Of a DNA stretch of 64,000 bases, positions 32,267 to 43,926 are shown in pieces (position 1 is the stretch's first letter; every line of letters starts with the position of its first letter). This DNA comes from Copromyces sp. CBS 386.78 (Eukaryota; Ascomycota; Sordariomycetes; Sordariales; Sordariaceae): NCBI GenBank assembly GCA_030685235.1, contig MU839128.1:248001-312000 (forward strand). The letters run 5' to 3'. Below the pieces are notes generated by a model. The model had not been told where the DNA came from and did not search any database. It saw only the letters and a program-made list of their open reading frames with translations. The translations under genes and the position numbers were made by a program.

Positions 32267-32722
32267 ATTTGCTGGTGATGAGTTGGTGATGGTCGTTGCA
32301 GTCACGGTGTTGTTGATGTGATGCTTGGGGTTCGGATCGGGCCGCTATAGTTGGGGGAGAAGAGGGGTAAAATGCGGAGGTAGGTACCTTTAGGTAATGG
32401 TGAAAGATTAAAACACCAACGATAAACCCAAACCACATGAGTTGATGCTGTAATTTGTATCACTATCTTTTACCCCTCAGCCACCGACGATCCCAAATCC
32501 ATCGTTCTTGCCGTGTGTTCCGTTACACTCTCGATGAAAGACGACACGACGATAACGCGACGATAACAACGGGTCGTGAGACCAATGACGTAAAGACACA
32601 AATCCCCGCAGACCGAACGACGTACAAAAAACTCCACTTTCCCCTTTTCCAATCCGGCAGTTTGTTTTGTTGAATTCCATCTTGGTCAACTCAAACTTGT
32701 CAAATATATCTCATTCAAAAAA
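32267..32722. promoter_or_regulatory. Shared divergent promoter of the Tm-1-like/PEP-hydrolase-like pair
   Basis: 456 bases between two divergent starts, with no coding frame. A short shared region is compatible with co-expression. The A-rich leader CAAAAAAATGG lies directly before the plus-strand ATG. Confidence 0.5.
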
Positions 32723-33667
32723 ATGGCACCCCAACTCAACCGCACGCAAATCCTAGAGAAGCTCCGCGGCCAAATCGCCCAAGGCAAGACCGTCGTCGGC
32801 GCCGGCGCCGGCATCGGTCTCTCGGCCAAATTCGTCGAAGCCGGCGGAGGTGACCTCATCATCATCTACAACTCCGGTCGCTTCCGCATGGCTGGCCGTG
32901 GCTCACTAGCCGGTCTTATGCCATATGGTAACGCCAATGACATTGTTGTTGACATGGTATTTATTAATTTTTTTTCCCCTCTCCCAATCTCTCATCTAAC
33001 AGTCAAACGAAACACCTACTCAACACCAAATCTCCGCCCCCCCATATTGTAGGCCAAAGAAGTCCTCCCCGTAGTCAAACACACCCCCGTCCTCGCCGGC
33101 GTCTGCGGCACTGACCCCTACGTCTCCATGCCGCACTTCCTGTCCAAGCTGCGCGACCTCGGTTTCGCCGGCGTCCAAAACTTCCCCACGGTGGGCCTCA
33201 TCGACGGGACCTTTCGCGCCGCGCTCGAAGAGACGGGCATGGGCTACGATCTCGAAGTCGAAATGATTGCTCTCGCGCATTCCATGGGTTTGCTGACTAC
33301 CCCCTACGTCTTCAACGTGGACGAAGCGCGCAAAATGGCCAAGGCGGGCGCGGATATCTTGGTTGCGCATATGGGTCTGACGACTGGGGGGTCGATCGGA
33401 CTAAAAGAAGGAGGGGGGAAGAGTTTGGACGAGTGTGTGAAGCTGATTCAGGAGATTAGGGATGCGGTGAGGGAGATTAACCCAGACGTGATTGTCTTGT
33501 GTCATGGCGGACCGATTGCGAGGCCGGAGGATGCCGAGTATGTCCTGACGCGGACGGAGGGGGTGCATGGGTTTTATGGCGCGAGCTCGATGGAGAGGTT
33601 GCCGGTTGAGGAGGCAATTACGAATATTACGAAGGAGTTTAAGGCGCTGAAGACGGGGAACAAGTAA
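32723..33667 (+). CDS. PEP-hydrolase-like TIM-barrel protein
   Basis: Two exons (32,723-32,956 and 33,053-33,667) with a 96-base intron, 282 residues. The N-terminus reads [28 protein letters not shown]. It is followed by [32 protein letters not shown] and [15 protein letters not shown]. Near the C-terminus are [15 protein letters not shown] and [16 protein letters not shown]. These are strands and loops of the TIM-barrel family annotated phosphoenolpyruvate hydrolase-like, which is the C-terminal half of Tm-1-type proteins. The enzymatic activity is inferred from the family name only. Its partner domain is coded divergently next door. Confidence 0.9.
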
Positions 33668-33795
33668 GTTTTGTGTCGAGAAAGAGGAATTGAGTTGAAT
33701 TGAACATCAAGTTCGAATTGGGGTGTTCATGGGCTACACCGATGTTCAGGAGGGTGATGGGTTCCTTCGAACCGCTAGACTACATCTCCGACCCC

Positions 33796-35668
33796 CTAAG
33801 CATGAACCCTCTTACACCTCTCCCTCTTCGTAATCTTGACCAAGTAAACCCCTCTCTCCAACGTGTTAACAGCCACAAACCCGCTCTTGAAATACCCATA
33901 ACTCGCCCAACTGCCCGCGAACCCGACCAATCCGCCTCCTTCCTCTTTATCATCCTCAGGATAAATATCAAAGTACGCCACCTCACAGACCCCCGCCCCC
34001 GCGGGATCCTGCGGAATACTGGAGACATCATAAACCCTCACCCCCGCGCCATAGCTACTCTGATACGACAACCCATCAATGACATACTGATTGTGATCGA
34101 TACCCCTATTCGTCGCCTTGTAGTGTCCCGTGTTCTTGGGCTTTTGCAGGTCGCGGATGTCCCAGATGTAAGTAATGGGGTAACCGGCTGCGGCCGGGCC
34201 GACGGCGACTTCCTCGTCGTACTCGTCGTCAAGCAGGAGGTATTCTTGGTTGTAGGGGTCGAGAACCCAGCCTTGGTGGGTGTAGGCGGCGCCGTCGTAC
34301 GAGGTGCGGGAGATGATGGAGGAGTTGGCCTTGTTGGTTACGTCGTAGATGGTGAGGCTGTCTTCGTTGTAGCCGTAGCAGATGTCGTGACCGAGGTAGC
34401 GCTTGTCGGGGCCGCGGTATTTGAGGCATTGGGCCTGGCAGAGGGGAAGGATGAGGATGTTAGCGAGGTGGATCCTTGGCTTTTTGATGGTTGAAGGAGG
34501 CAAACGGGACGTCAAAGTTTGGGATAGGACTTACGTCGTGGACATAACCGTCTTGAGCATTACAGCCTAGTCTTGTGGGCTTGGATGGATCCTTGAGGTC
34601 AATGAAGATAAGGCCGGCACCGCAGGCGTCTTCACGAGGAGCGGCGCCGACAGATACGGCGTACTGGAGTTCCTCGTTGATGACGACGTTGTGGGTACGA
34701 CCGAGAGGCAGGTCCTTGAAGTGACCTGTTACGTCGTTGACAGAAAATTTGACGGGGGCCTTCTTAGGATTGATCGTGAGGAGCTTGTACAACGTTAGTC
34801 CATGGATCCAGGACTTGGGAAATAGTAGTAATCGTCACCTTGCGCATGTCAAAGATCTGAATTCCGTGCTCTTCCAGTTCACTACCAATGACCATGTAGT
34901 TCTTGTACCCACGGAGTTCCTTCCACAGAGCATGTTTGGCCAGTGCTGCGGGGGCAGGGCTATCCGATATCCGTTAGATATGATCCTGCCGACAAAAAAT
35001 ATGGTGATGGACACTTACAGGAAACCCAGATTGAGCAGTCTCCCCTTAGGCAAGATCTCAGCGAAGCCGGTTCCTTGAAACATCCCTACAGCTGTTGAGA
35101 TCAGTATGTGTTTCTGACTTGATCACTCTGCCATCCAGCGCATGAAGATGTACCTACCAATGAACTCCCTGTCGGACTTGGGGTCGGTCCAGCCCCAAAT
35201 GGAACTACCACTTGCTCCCTCATCAGTGGCAAGTGGTGAGCCGAGAGTCGCGTGGTTGATAAAGTCATACAGGTCCATGTTCTTGCACCTGAACGTCTGC
35301 AGAGCATCGCCCCGAATTGCCTCAGCAATGCCATTGACACACTTGGTATAGTTGAGACGAGGCCATTGGGTGCTGTTGAGGGCGCCGCTAGCCATCTTGG
35401 CTTCCCATTGTTCCTGATAATGGTCAGTAAGTCTCGATGGAGTCTGGTTGTAAAGGAGGCCGGTGTATACATACGAACTTGTGAGCCATGATTCGATCCA
35501 TCACTGCTCCAGATTTATACTCGGCTGAAATGGTTTTGTGTCAGTCTGGATCAATAATTCACAACTGGCTGAAGTCTTACCATGACGCGACATGTCGACT
35601 GCTTTCTCCTTGGCCAGAGCGCCAACGGCACAGAGGCCAACGGCAACACCAATCGTCTTGACAAGCAT
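33796..35668 (-). CDS. Secreted LVIVD/choice-of-anchor-B family protein
   Basis: Seven exons read by eye: 35,581-35,668; 35,475-35,524; 35,158-35,413; 35,019-35,091; 34,839-34,959; 34,535-34,783; 33,796-34,434. All junctions keep frame and give 491 residues. The first 20 residues are a signal peptide (MLVKTIGVAVGLCAVGALAK). The body holds repeated beta-propeller-like motifs: IQIFDMRK, GLIFIDLKDPSKPTRLG, DSLTIYDVTNKANSSII, TYIWDIRDLQKPKNTG and VRVYDVSS. This is the LVIVD-like pattern of choice-of-anchor-B proteins. An Asp-rich DDEYDEE segment may bind calcium. The function is unknown; an extracellular propeller is likely. Six short introns in 1.9 kb is the highest density in the window. Confidence 0.85.
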
Positions 35669-36883
35669 ATCGTATGGTGGATCAGATTGAAGGAGATGCT
35701 GTCAAAGGGAGATATCGAAGAAGATAGTGATCTTGAACGTAAGCTCGAGGGCTGCCTTATATCCCCAAGTTCCCAGCAGCCATACCGACCGACTCGCCCC
35801 TCCTCCGGAGCCTTCAACCTGCCCACCTCGGGCAGCTTCAACCCGAATCCCTGTAATCGATATCAGGCTCACAGTGGGATTGAAGATCCATGGCTATGGG
35901 GCAAACATGTCAGCTAAAGACAAGTGGAATATCAACCTCGGCGAGGGAACACAATAGATTGCTCGGCATACGGCAGAAAAGCTTGTACAACTCGCTTCAT
36001 ACACAAGCTTATTCACGTTCACGCACGTGGTTCCCTTGTCGAAGAAGCGGGGAACAGGACAGTTCCGTGCTAGTATTGGGCTTGTTGGCAGTTCGTTGTT
36101 GTCTAGAACCGGCTTGTTGGTGAGTATCGGGTAGGTGATCAACATACTCGAGGCGATAGTGTATTCGTGATCTGACATGTAACCTACAACATCCCGTTGG
36201 GAAATCCCGAAAGCACCGTCTCATAGGTCAACTGCGGTGTCACCTTCAGATGACCGGACACCGGAAAGTAACATCAAGCGGCTCTTTTAGGAAGGTGCAA
36301 GGTGCTGAGCCAGTGAGTCCAACGAGAATCCGTATCATCGTTGCTGATGCGATTGGTTGGACCGAGAGTGCATCGGCTGCGGCGGTGGTTTGTCATGTTA
36401 ATATGAACAGCGCGGGAGCCTGTGTGGTTGACCGATGATGTTTGCGATAGTTGATGCGGTTTGTTCGGTCTGATGCATGTTGGTTCTGGAATACGATCCT
36501 GCAGAACGGGTGGCGGTTCTGGTTGTATGTCTTGCTATCATTGCTCTCCACCTTGTCCAGGTATTCGTGCGGATGATACCTCAGACCTTGTGGCTGTCAT
36601 CATGTCATTGGCCTTATAAAATCCCCGATGTGGAAGGTCGCGAGCTTCATCTCCAACAAGTCGGCAGCTAGGAGCAAGAAGAGGGGTGCGTCCTCGCGGC
36701 CTCCCTAAGATGGAAGGCAAAAGGTATGGTATACAACAAGAAAGCTTCTTCTAAGATTGTCATGGTACCGCTGATGGCAGAAGTGCTCTATACAAAAAGA
36801 AAACGCCGCTGATGATGCAACCCCGAGAAGATGCGAAACATAGCCGTATAACAATAACAAGAAAGAAACGGAAGGCTTGTACT
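35669..36883. other. Intergenic, about 1.2 kb
   Basis: 5' flank of the LVIVD gene and 3' flank of the ZIP transporter gene. Open frames here lack protein-like composition; no gene supported. Confidence 0.45.
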
Positions 36884-38341
36884 TCAAGCAAAGGCACCCA
36901 CGGCAGACATGAGCCCAGCCCCGGCAACTACAGCAAAATAGGCATGCAGTCTCTTCCGGCCATGAAGCGCTGTGTAACTCTTCTCTGAAAGGAAGTCCTC
37001 GGCGAGCAGCTGAACCAAGCCAGCAAACAACAAAAGACCGCTGGAGATGGCGTTCATGAAGCCGACCATGAGGAGACCAGTTTGACTCATGGGGTCGTAA
37101 AAAGTGTGGATAAGCAACCCTATGGCTTGTCCAATGGGGGTGGTGGCGCCGAATGCCAAAACCATGAGCCATGGCCGTGGAGAGGAGCGAGGGAAGTGGA
37201 TGGCGGCGATACGTGTGCCCAAAGCCAGGCCTTCGAACGTTTGATGGAAGCCGATGGCTATCAAGAACACGATAAAGGGAGGACCGGTGGCCACCGACAA
37301 GGCCATTCCAATGAAGACACTGTGGAACAAGATGCCAGCCTCCAGGAGCAAGCACTGCAACAACATACGCTTTTGTTCTTCGGGATTCGGCGTATCGGGA
37401 GCTACCGCAGGCTGAAGTCCCGTCCTATAGGCACTGGTGTCTGCGGGCCCAAGAAGCTGGTCATGGTCGGTATTCGGGGTAGGTTGAAGCTCGTCAAATG
37501 TCAAGTCGAGATCGAGGGAGTTGGCGCTGTCGTTATCTCGAGAAGCTCGGGGCTGGTCGGACCGAGAAGGGTTGGCGCTGGTGCTGGCAATGGGCGACTG
37601 TCGTCCCATAAGGCCCTGAGTGACCTCACGCTTGTGAAGCGCGATACGTTCGGGGCGGCTATCTTTGAAGTCGTGGTGAGCATCATGGTGTATATGGCCA
37701 TTTTCCTCCTCGTCTTCGAAAATGGTATGCGAGTGCGAATGGCTAGCACCGCGCGTAGTTAGGTATGATTCGAGGGCGACAACGACCAGGGCAGCGGTCA
37801 TGGCAACCAGGCCGGCGAGCGGTTTGAATCCTTCGCTGAAGACGTATGGCAAGCAAGGGTCGGTCAAGGACATGAAAGCCGTCGGGAGCAGGTGAACAAA
37901 AGCGGTGGCCATCAGCACGCCGGTGCCGAAGTGCTGGCTGAAAAAGATGATCTTTCGTTGTAGTTTGCTGCCTTGCATGGCTCTGCGCGAGAAGAGAGGA
38001 AATCCGCAGGCTGTCGGGCCGTCCAGCAGTCAGTACCAGTACGCCCATCGGAAGTGTATCTTTAAAGCTAGGTTGATCCAACATACACAAAGTGCTTAGC
38101 AAGAGGATCAAGACGAGCGCAAAGACGTGTAGCCCTGTGTTGTATTCTCCCTTCTCGCCTGAACCGCATTGTGGGCGGGATGTGTCGGTATCATCGTCGC
38201 GTTTCGAGAGCTCGGCGCGGAGGAGTTCGGTCGGGATCGAGGACCAGGGAAGGTCTGGAGAAGCAGTTGAAGGTTAGCCAGAGTCAATTGGCTCATGAAG
38301 ATGGAAGACGCACCTCTCGCCCCGTGCTGGAGCGTTTCCAT
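36884..38341 (-). CDS. ZIP family zinc/iron transporter
   Basis: Three exons (38,314-38,341; 38,087-38,254; 36,884-38,010), 440 residues. An N-terminal extracellular part with CGSGEKGEYNTGLHV leads to the first span. Span 2 carries HFGTGVLMATAFVHLLPTAF. A long intracellular loop has a His-rich metal-sensing motif (SHSHSH ... HIHHDAHHDF). The transport core shows HSVFIGMALS in span 4 and FHQTFEGLALG in span 5, the paired His/Glu site of ZIP proteins. Later spans follow to the C-terminus. Role: uptake of zinc or another divalent metal across the plasma membrane, or release from an internal store. The upstream exons were found because CGSGEKGEYNTG and the following span join to the main frame only after two introns are removed. 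Confidence 0.92.
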
Positions 38342-38994
38342 GGCGAATGTGTTTTGGTTTCCAGCAACAGTTCCAAGTCCGAATCCGAATCAACAGAGCA
38401 GCATCCTTCAAGGCATGACAGGCCGGATCGGAGGGTACGGGAATGAGACAGTTGACGTCGATGATCCGGGGAAAAGATGTCGCTTTGTAGTTGGGAGGCT
38501 AGAAACGGGAGGGATTAGGACGGCGGCTAGTGCAATCTGGCAGCTCCAGCCTTTGAGACAACTGAAAGCCAAGGGAACTGAACAAAGAGGAAAAAGCGAT
38601 GGAGGTTGAAAATTGGAACAAACAGTCAACTTTCTAGAAGCTCGGGAGCACGCGGCGGGGGACGAGTGCTAAGGTAGGTAGTGTACTGCGGTTCCTGTGG
38701 ATGCCATTGTGGATTCCCAGTACCTAACCCGATTGGATGGTATGTTCGTTGAGCCAATCAGAGAAGGGCCAACCTCGAACTTCAATTTCACAATTGAAGC
38801 CAAGCTCTCAACTTTTTTCTTTCCTGAAACAAAGTCACCAGCTGCCATCCTCCATTCAAGGTCCATGGTTCAACACCTCCATCACATCATGGAATCAATT
38901 TTCAACAACTTGCCATGGGATTTCGACTGGCCAAATGGAAGCTACGGACAACAACATGCCCAACTTGGCCGACCCCCTCTTCTGACGCCAACAC
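38342..38994. other. Intergenic
   Basis: 5' flank of the ZIP gene and 3' flank of the CE15 gene. The plus-strand frame at 38,697-39,017 has random composition and overlaps the end of the CE15 gene. Confidence 0.45.
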
Positions 38995-40359
38995 TCATGA
39001 CCTGGGAAGAGCAGTAGACCACGGAAAAGCGGTCGACATGGGGGAGCCATAGCCACCCAGGTTGTTGTGATCCTTGGTCGTCCGAGTTCCAAAGAAGACC
39101 TTTTGCACAAACGGCAACACCGAGGAACTGGAGCACAACCGTCAGCAATGTCATAACCACGGGGGCAGGATTGGAGGAAACAACATACAAACCGCTCATG
39201 TCGCAGTGCCCTCCACCACGGACACTGATGCCCATCTTGTCGCCCACTCCAAGCCAGTCATAGATGGCCTTTGCCGCCGGATACACCACCATGGCCGTCG
39301 CCTTGCTGTCGGTATACGCGTCACCCGTGCCCTGGTCAATGATCAAGGCCCTAGGAGCAATCGCCGCCGCAATCGTATGCGCATCGTACGGAAGGTTCGG
39401 CGCATGGTTGACAAACGTCCCGAGCTTGCTGTTGGTCCACCAGCCCGCGCCCGACTTGCTGTTCTCCAAGTTCTCGCCCTGTCCGCTCAATCCGATGTAT
39501 CGATATGGTCCGACTCCTTGCACCCCGGACGACATGGGCATCGTTACTGTGATGCGCTTGTCAAAGAGCCCGGCTGCAAGAGCACCCTTACCCAAGCGGG
39601 AACATCCCGTCACGCCGACCCGGCTCGCGTCGATCTCGGGGACGGTCATGTTCAGCGCATCGAGGGTCCGGTGGAATCCCCAGGCCCAGGCCGTCAAGAC
39701 GCCTGTCAAAATTTAGTCTCGTCTCTGCTGGGTGAGTAGACCATCTGCTGGCGATCCAACTTACCAATATCTCTCCCCTTGTAGATATCCCAAAACGCTC
39801 CCGTCTTCGAGTTACTGTCCGGCGCCACCGACGTATAGTCGAACTGCGCAATCGCAATACCCGCGATCAAGTACGGCTGGTTCTGCATGCCGCCAATGTT
39901 GATTACCACCGGTGCCTTCTTCGAGGCTGATGCCCCGGACGGAAGCGAGATCGTGGCCTTGAACTTGCCTGTCTTTCCGCCCGCCGTGACCGCCATGTTG
40001 ACCGTGTTGCCGCTACGAATGGCCTCCACCTTCTCTTGGGAATGGTCCGGGTAGTAACCGTACTGGTACTCCTGGAGCAGTTGCATGATCTCGGGCTGTC
40101 GGCACTTGTACCATAGCTCGGGTGTCTGGATGCGATTTGAATCCTTCCCGACCAAAATGTCCTTGACGTTGTCGGTAGTGGTGTACTTAAGGGGAAGCAG
40201 CGGGTCCGGGAGAGACGACTGCGTCGGGAGTTGTTGCCATGTTGGAAACGGAGACGGTATCGGGGCGCAAGTCTCGGCCTGGCGAGAGCCGACCAGCGGA
40301 GTAGCCAGTGCACTGCCGGCAACCGCGGCTCCGGCAAGAAAACAAGTTGTGGCTCGCAT
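38995..40359 (-). CDS. CE15 glucuronoyl methylesterase-like enzyme, secreted
   Basis: Three exons (39,765-40,359; 39,189-39,702; 38,995-39,127), 413 residues, with a signal peptide in the first 20. It is an alpha/beta hydrolase of carbohydrate esterase family 15. These enzymes cut the ester bond between 4-O-methyl-glucuronic acid of xylan and lignin alcohols. The nucleophile elbow is GCSRLGKGAL with Ser233, and the catalytic His is in GGHCDMSG (His364). In the best-studied fungal enzymes the acid is a Glu in 'PQESG', 23 residues after the Ser. Here that place reads PMSSG, so the usual Glu is a Ser. The enzyme may use an acid from another loop, or have altered activity. The last exon is needed: without its intron the frame runs into unrelated sequence. 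Confidence 0.88.
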
Positions 40360-40448
40360 TTTGCGTACTGGATGACAGTTCTTTCTCGACCCTCCATTGT
40401 TGCGGATCAGCAACAACAAAACGAGAAATATGAGAAGCCCGGCCGTAT

Positions 40449-40456
40449 CTATATAT
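40449..40456 (-). promoter_or_regulatory. Possible TATA box of the CE15 gene
   Basis: ATATATAG on the minus strand, about 90 bases before the ATG at 40,359. The position is suitable; not otherwise supported. Confidence 0.4.
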
Positions 40457-41519
40457 CCCGAGGCACCGACATCCCATCGCCCGACAAACCTTCTACCCCG
40501 GATTCTTGGCTAGGCGGGGGACTGGCGATACCGTGATCTATATCTACAACCCGAGCTTATCTATATTGGATCGACGCTCAATTGCCGGATTGGCGTTGCG
40601 TTAGGATGAACACCAAAGTTGGGAATACAACGTCGTGGCGGCACGTCCACCTCCGTTCTCGTCACTGTTTCTTCCAGAACCATTCATCAGGAACTAACTT
40701 CCGTGTTTTGCTTTGGAACCATACGGTATCGCAACAGCTATAACAACCATCAGGTTGCACAAAGTGTCCCACATCTCATTGGTTGCTAATGACGATGTGT
40801 TTGAGATGAGACAACGGAGGATTTAGCCGTGATACAATGGGACTTGATATACTCGGTATGACGTTCTAGAAGACAACAGAAGAGGACTTAGATAACACCC
40901 AAGGATCTTTAGAGATGGGGAACCCTACTCGGCATGTCTTGAAATGCGGAGCCAATCTTGATCTGAACCTTGCGTCTCCATGTCAATGGTACTTTCATGA
41001 CTTCCATATCATTGATATTTCCACAACGATCCGTTTATGCCATCAGTCGGGGACAGATGATCAAACTTTCACAGAATTATAACCTTTGACGCAGAAGGCA
41101 TTGTGTAGTATTCACGACTGACACTACGACGTGGAGGAATAACCTTTCCTTCTCTTTCTCTTTAACTTTTTCTTTTTCTTCCTTTTTCTTCTCTTGTTTT
41201 TTACGGAAACTATTGCCGGGAAAAGCCAGAAAAAAAGACCGAGTAACTTGTGGAAGTGACAACGATAGAAAAACCGTCCCTTAGAGAACAAACAAGGGAT
41301 AATGGGAGTTTTGAAAGCAACCGGTGGTTGTGATCACAAGATTCCCATGATGGGTACCAACGAGTCGATTGCGACAACAAATGTTGCACATCCTGCATGA
41401 ACACTCCGCACACTTGACGGCAAAACTAAGCTTGAATATCCCATTAAAAGCCTCAGTCACTAGACAAAAGGCAGACCCAAGCTTCCGTAGGATTTTCGAG
41501 TTGAAATTAGTAACAAAGA

Positions 41520-41520
<1 letters not shown>

Positions 41521-41556
<36 letters not shown>

Positions 41557-41617
41557 GGGGGGGCGGACCAAGGCGGGGGGAAAACCCGCCAAAGTAGCGG
41601 CCCCCCAAAAAAAACCA

Positions 41618-41706
<89 letters not shown>
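41521..41706. repeat. Poly-A tracts with expanded G and C runs, probable assembly artefact
   Basis: Two very long A runs (about 34 bases, then more than 80 with few interruptions). They flank a short stretch with stretched homopolymers (GGGGGGG, GGGGGG, CCCCCC). The pattern matches the poly-C tract at 13.5 kb and is unlike the surrounding DNA, suggesting a poor read end or contig join rather than biology. Confidence 0.55.
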
Positions 41707-41710
<4 letters not shown>

Positions 41711-43179
41711 CTCAGCGGCTCACGGCCTGGGTCAAACCCGGCACATGAAGCTGCCACCTACAAAAACCCACGATCCTGTCTGCTACTGGGAGTTGTTGGA
41801 ACCTCTGAACTAAGGGCTTATTCAACCCAAGGCGTCCAAAGTCGCATTTCGAGCTGTTGTGTTATGCTCCGGGGCAGGTGCCGGCCATATGTACCTTGAG
41901 GTGCGATGCACAATTGCAGTGTCCGCAGTTGCCTGCCTAGGGGTAATCAGCAACCTTCATCTCCAGTGGAAGGCGTGGACGACCCTCTTCTGAACTACCT
42001 TAGTTTCTGACTGCGGGGCTGGATCTTTCTCCGAGTCCTGTAACCAATTTACTTTTCCTACAAGCAATCAATCACGATCCAGACAATTCTACCATTGCCT
42101 CACCTTAACGATTACCTCGTCGCCCGTAGGTTGAACCAGCGAAATGAATTTCCGTGCTTGAACTTCGTCCTTTTTCTTCGTCCGTTTTTGTCCTGTTCGG
42201 CTGCCGGTTTACTTGTACGATGGTATCAGGTCACCGCTGTCATCCATCTCTTGTTCACCTCAAACACACATCTGTATCCAACTCAACATGTTATACCCGC
42301 AGAACGATCGGGTTGATACAGAGTCAACACCGCAGCGAAAGCGTTCAGACACTTTCCAACCGCCTTCGTAGCGAAAGGAAAAAGGCACTACAAGACCACC
42401 TCAGCAAGTATTGCATTAACCATCCGACGGACAGACTTCTCGAAAGCCATCTCAAGAAGCGGAGAATAGAAAACGTCGGATATATCGCTTGAGACGAGAC
42501 CTCTCGTTGTTGATGCGGTTAAAGAAGTCCCACACTCGGCTCCGCAAGGCATAGGCCTAGTTTTAAGAGCCGATGGCTGACATCAACTTTGAGCAGGTAC
42601 GCATTGTCACGTCATTACTATCACTCGACATAAGCAGCTTCACGACTGGAAGAGACCACAAACAGTCAAACATTAGGACGGCCACATCAATCGACAAGGT
42701 TGGGAGACAACAAAGTTGATTGTCTTCCAAACATGCCTAACGCGATACCGACAAAGAACAACTGGACCTCCCATTATATACAGGAAAAAGCATTGAAAGC
42801 CAGCAAAGGGAACCTCCCACCAATCAAGTACGTGACCCTTTGTCCCATAGCCACCGTGACCCTCCCCTTATACTCCCGGTGTGACCCCCACAAGACACAT
42901 AAGACAAAAAGTCAACCTAAAGGAATGTGATCATCAAACCCTTTCCCACCCTCCTTTACATCTCTCTAACCTTTGGATGCCAGTCACCCGCCATTTCCAC
43001 CATCGTCATTCATTCCAACGCAAGGTACCCGTACCCTACTCACAACACTACCCCAACCACAACCCTCCCGTCTTGCATCTGGTAGCAGCGTCCCACCCAA
43101 AGCCAGCCCAGCCAGCCTCCCCGCCCTTCTGCCACTTTGCGACTATACCACCATACCACCACCACGCCCTTCAAACCCT

Positions 43180-43926
43180 TCAAGCCACCTCAACATCCAA
43201 GACCTCAGCGCTCTGGCAAAACTGCTGCGTGCAAGCACCTCCCGGCTTCACACAGATACCACAGCTAGAGTTGCAGCAGCTCATGCCCTCAGGGCAGGTC
43301 GCCTTGCCGCACTTTTGGTTTCTCAGCTTGATCTTGTCAGCCTCCTCATTTCTCTTGCTCTCGCTGGCGGTAAACCCGCGGTTGCAAAGCTGCGCCGTGC
43401 AGAACCCATCTGGAGCGGTACAAATTCCGCAGCTCTTATTGCAGCACTTGGGTGTGTTTCCCGAGCAAACACTGGGACCGCATTGCAAGCCGGCGGGTTC
43501 GCAGATTTGTTGAGTGCAGAAACCGCCGATGGGGACGCAGAGGCCGCAAGAGGCGTTGCAGCATTCTTGCCCTAGGCCACAAGTGGCGACGCCGCACTTT
43601 TTGCCTTTGACGGAGGTGTTGTCAGCCTCCGGGGAGAGGGCGTTGTCGCTGGCGAGATCTTCAGCGGGGGGTTCGACGCAGACGGCCTGGTTGTTGATGA
43701 CTTCGCAGCCGTAGGTGCAGCGGACGGAGTCACAGGGGGACTCAGAGGTGGCCTCGGCGGCTACGGCACTGGGATGCTGGCCACCCACGCAGGTAGGGTT
43801 GCCTTTGATCATCTTGCACCGGACAGGACACTTGACGTTGTCGCAGGTCTTGGCGACGGGGTTGGCGGCGACGGTGATGGCGCTGAAGGCCATGCCGACG
43901 AGGAGGAGAACTTTGGTGGCAATCAT
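43180..43926 (-). CDS. Secreted cysteine-repeat protein
   Basis: Single exon, 248 residues, ATG at 43,926 with signal peptide MIATKVLLLVGMAFSAITVAA. Two N-terminal modules share CDxVxC...C...N..xVCV spacing (residues about 28-47 and 69-88). They are followed by three tandem modules with eight cysteines each, pattern C-x4-C-x5/6-CC-x3-C-x2-C-x6-C-x4-C. In every one of the three, the CC pair is followed by an N-x-S glycosylation sequon (NAS, NKS, NSS), then CGxC. Short acidic linkers separate the modules. I do not recognise a named family; small Cys-rich adhesive, inhibitor or effector-like proteins are possible. It is likely disulfide-bonded and extracellular. Confidence 0.85.
   Translation of the reverse strand: MIATKVLLLVGMAFSAITVAANPVAKTCDNVKCPVRCKMIKGNPTCVGGQHPSAVAAEATSESPCDSVRCTYGCEVINNQAVCVEPPAEDLASDNALSPEADNTSVKGKKCGVATCGLGQECCNASCGLCVPIGGFCTQQICEPAGLQCGPSVCSGNTPKCCNKSCGICTAPDGFCTAQLCNRGFTASESKRNEEADKIKLRNQKCGKATCPEGMSCCNSSCGICVKPGGACTQQFCQSAEVLDVEVA

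Larger units (their letters stand above)
40360..43179. other. Gene-poor stretch of 2.8 kb with an artefact-like poly-A block
   Basis: No supported gene. Most frames are short. The poly-Lys frame is only the A run read as codons. A CT-rich tract lies at about 41,147-41,198. A possible mini-exon at 42,571-42,594 leads nowhere. Confidence 0.45.

Noticed and set aside
38697..39017. Plus-strand frame between the ZIP and CE15 genes
   Set aside because: Random composition, and it overlaps the last exon of the CE15 gene.
41369..41899. Poly-lysine protein
   Set aside because: Only the A homopolymers translated; the tract is probably an assembly artefact.
42571..42594. Possible mini-exon MADINFEQ followed by GTACGC
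   Set aside because: No matching acceptor with an open, protein-like continuation was found.
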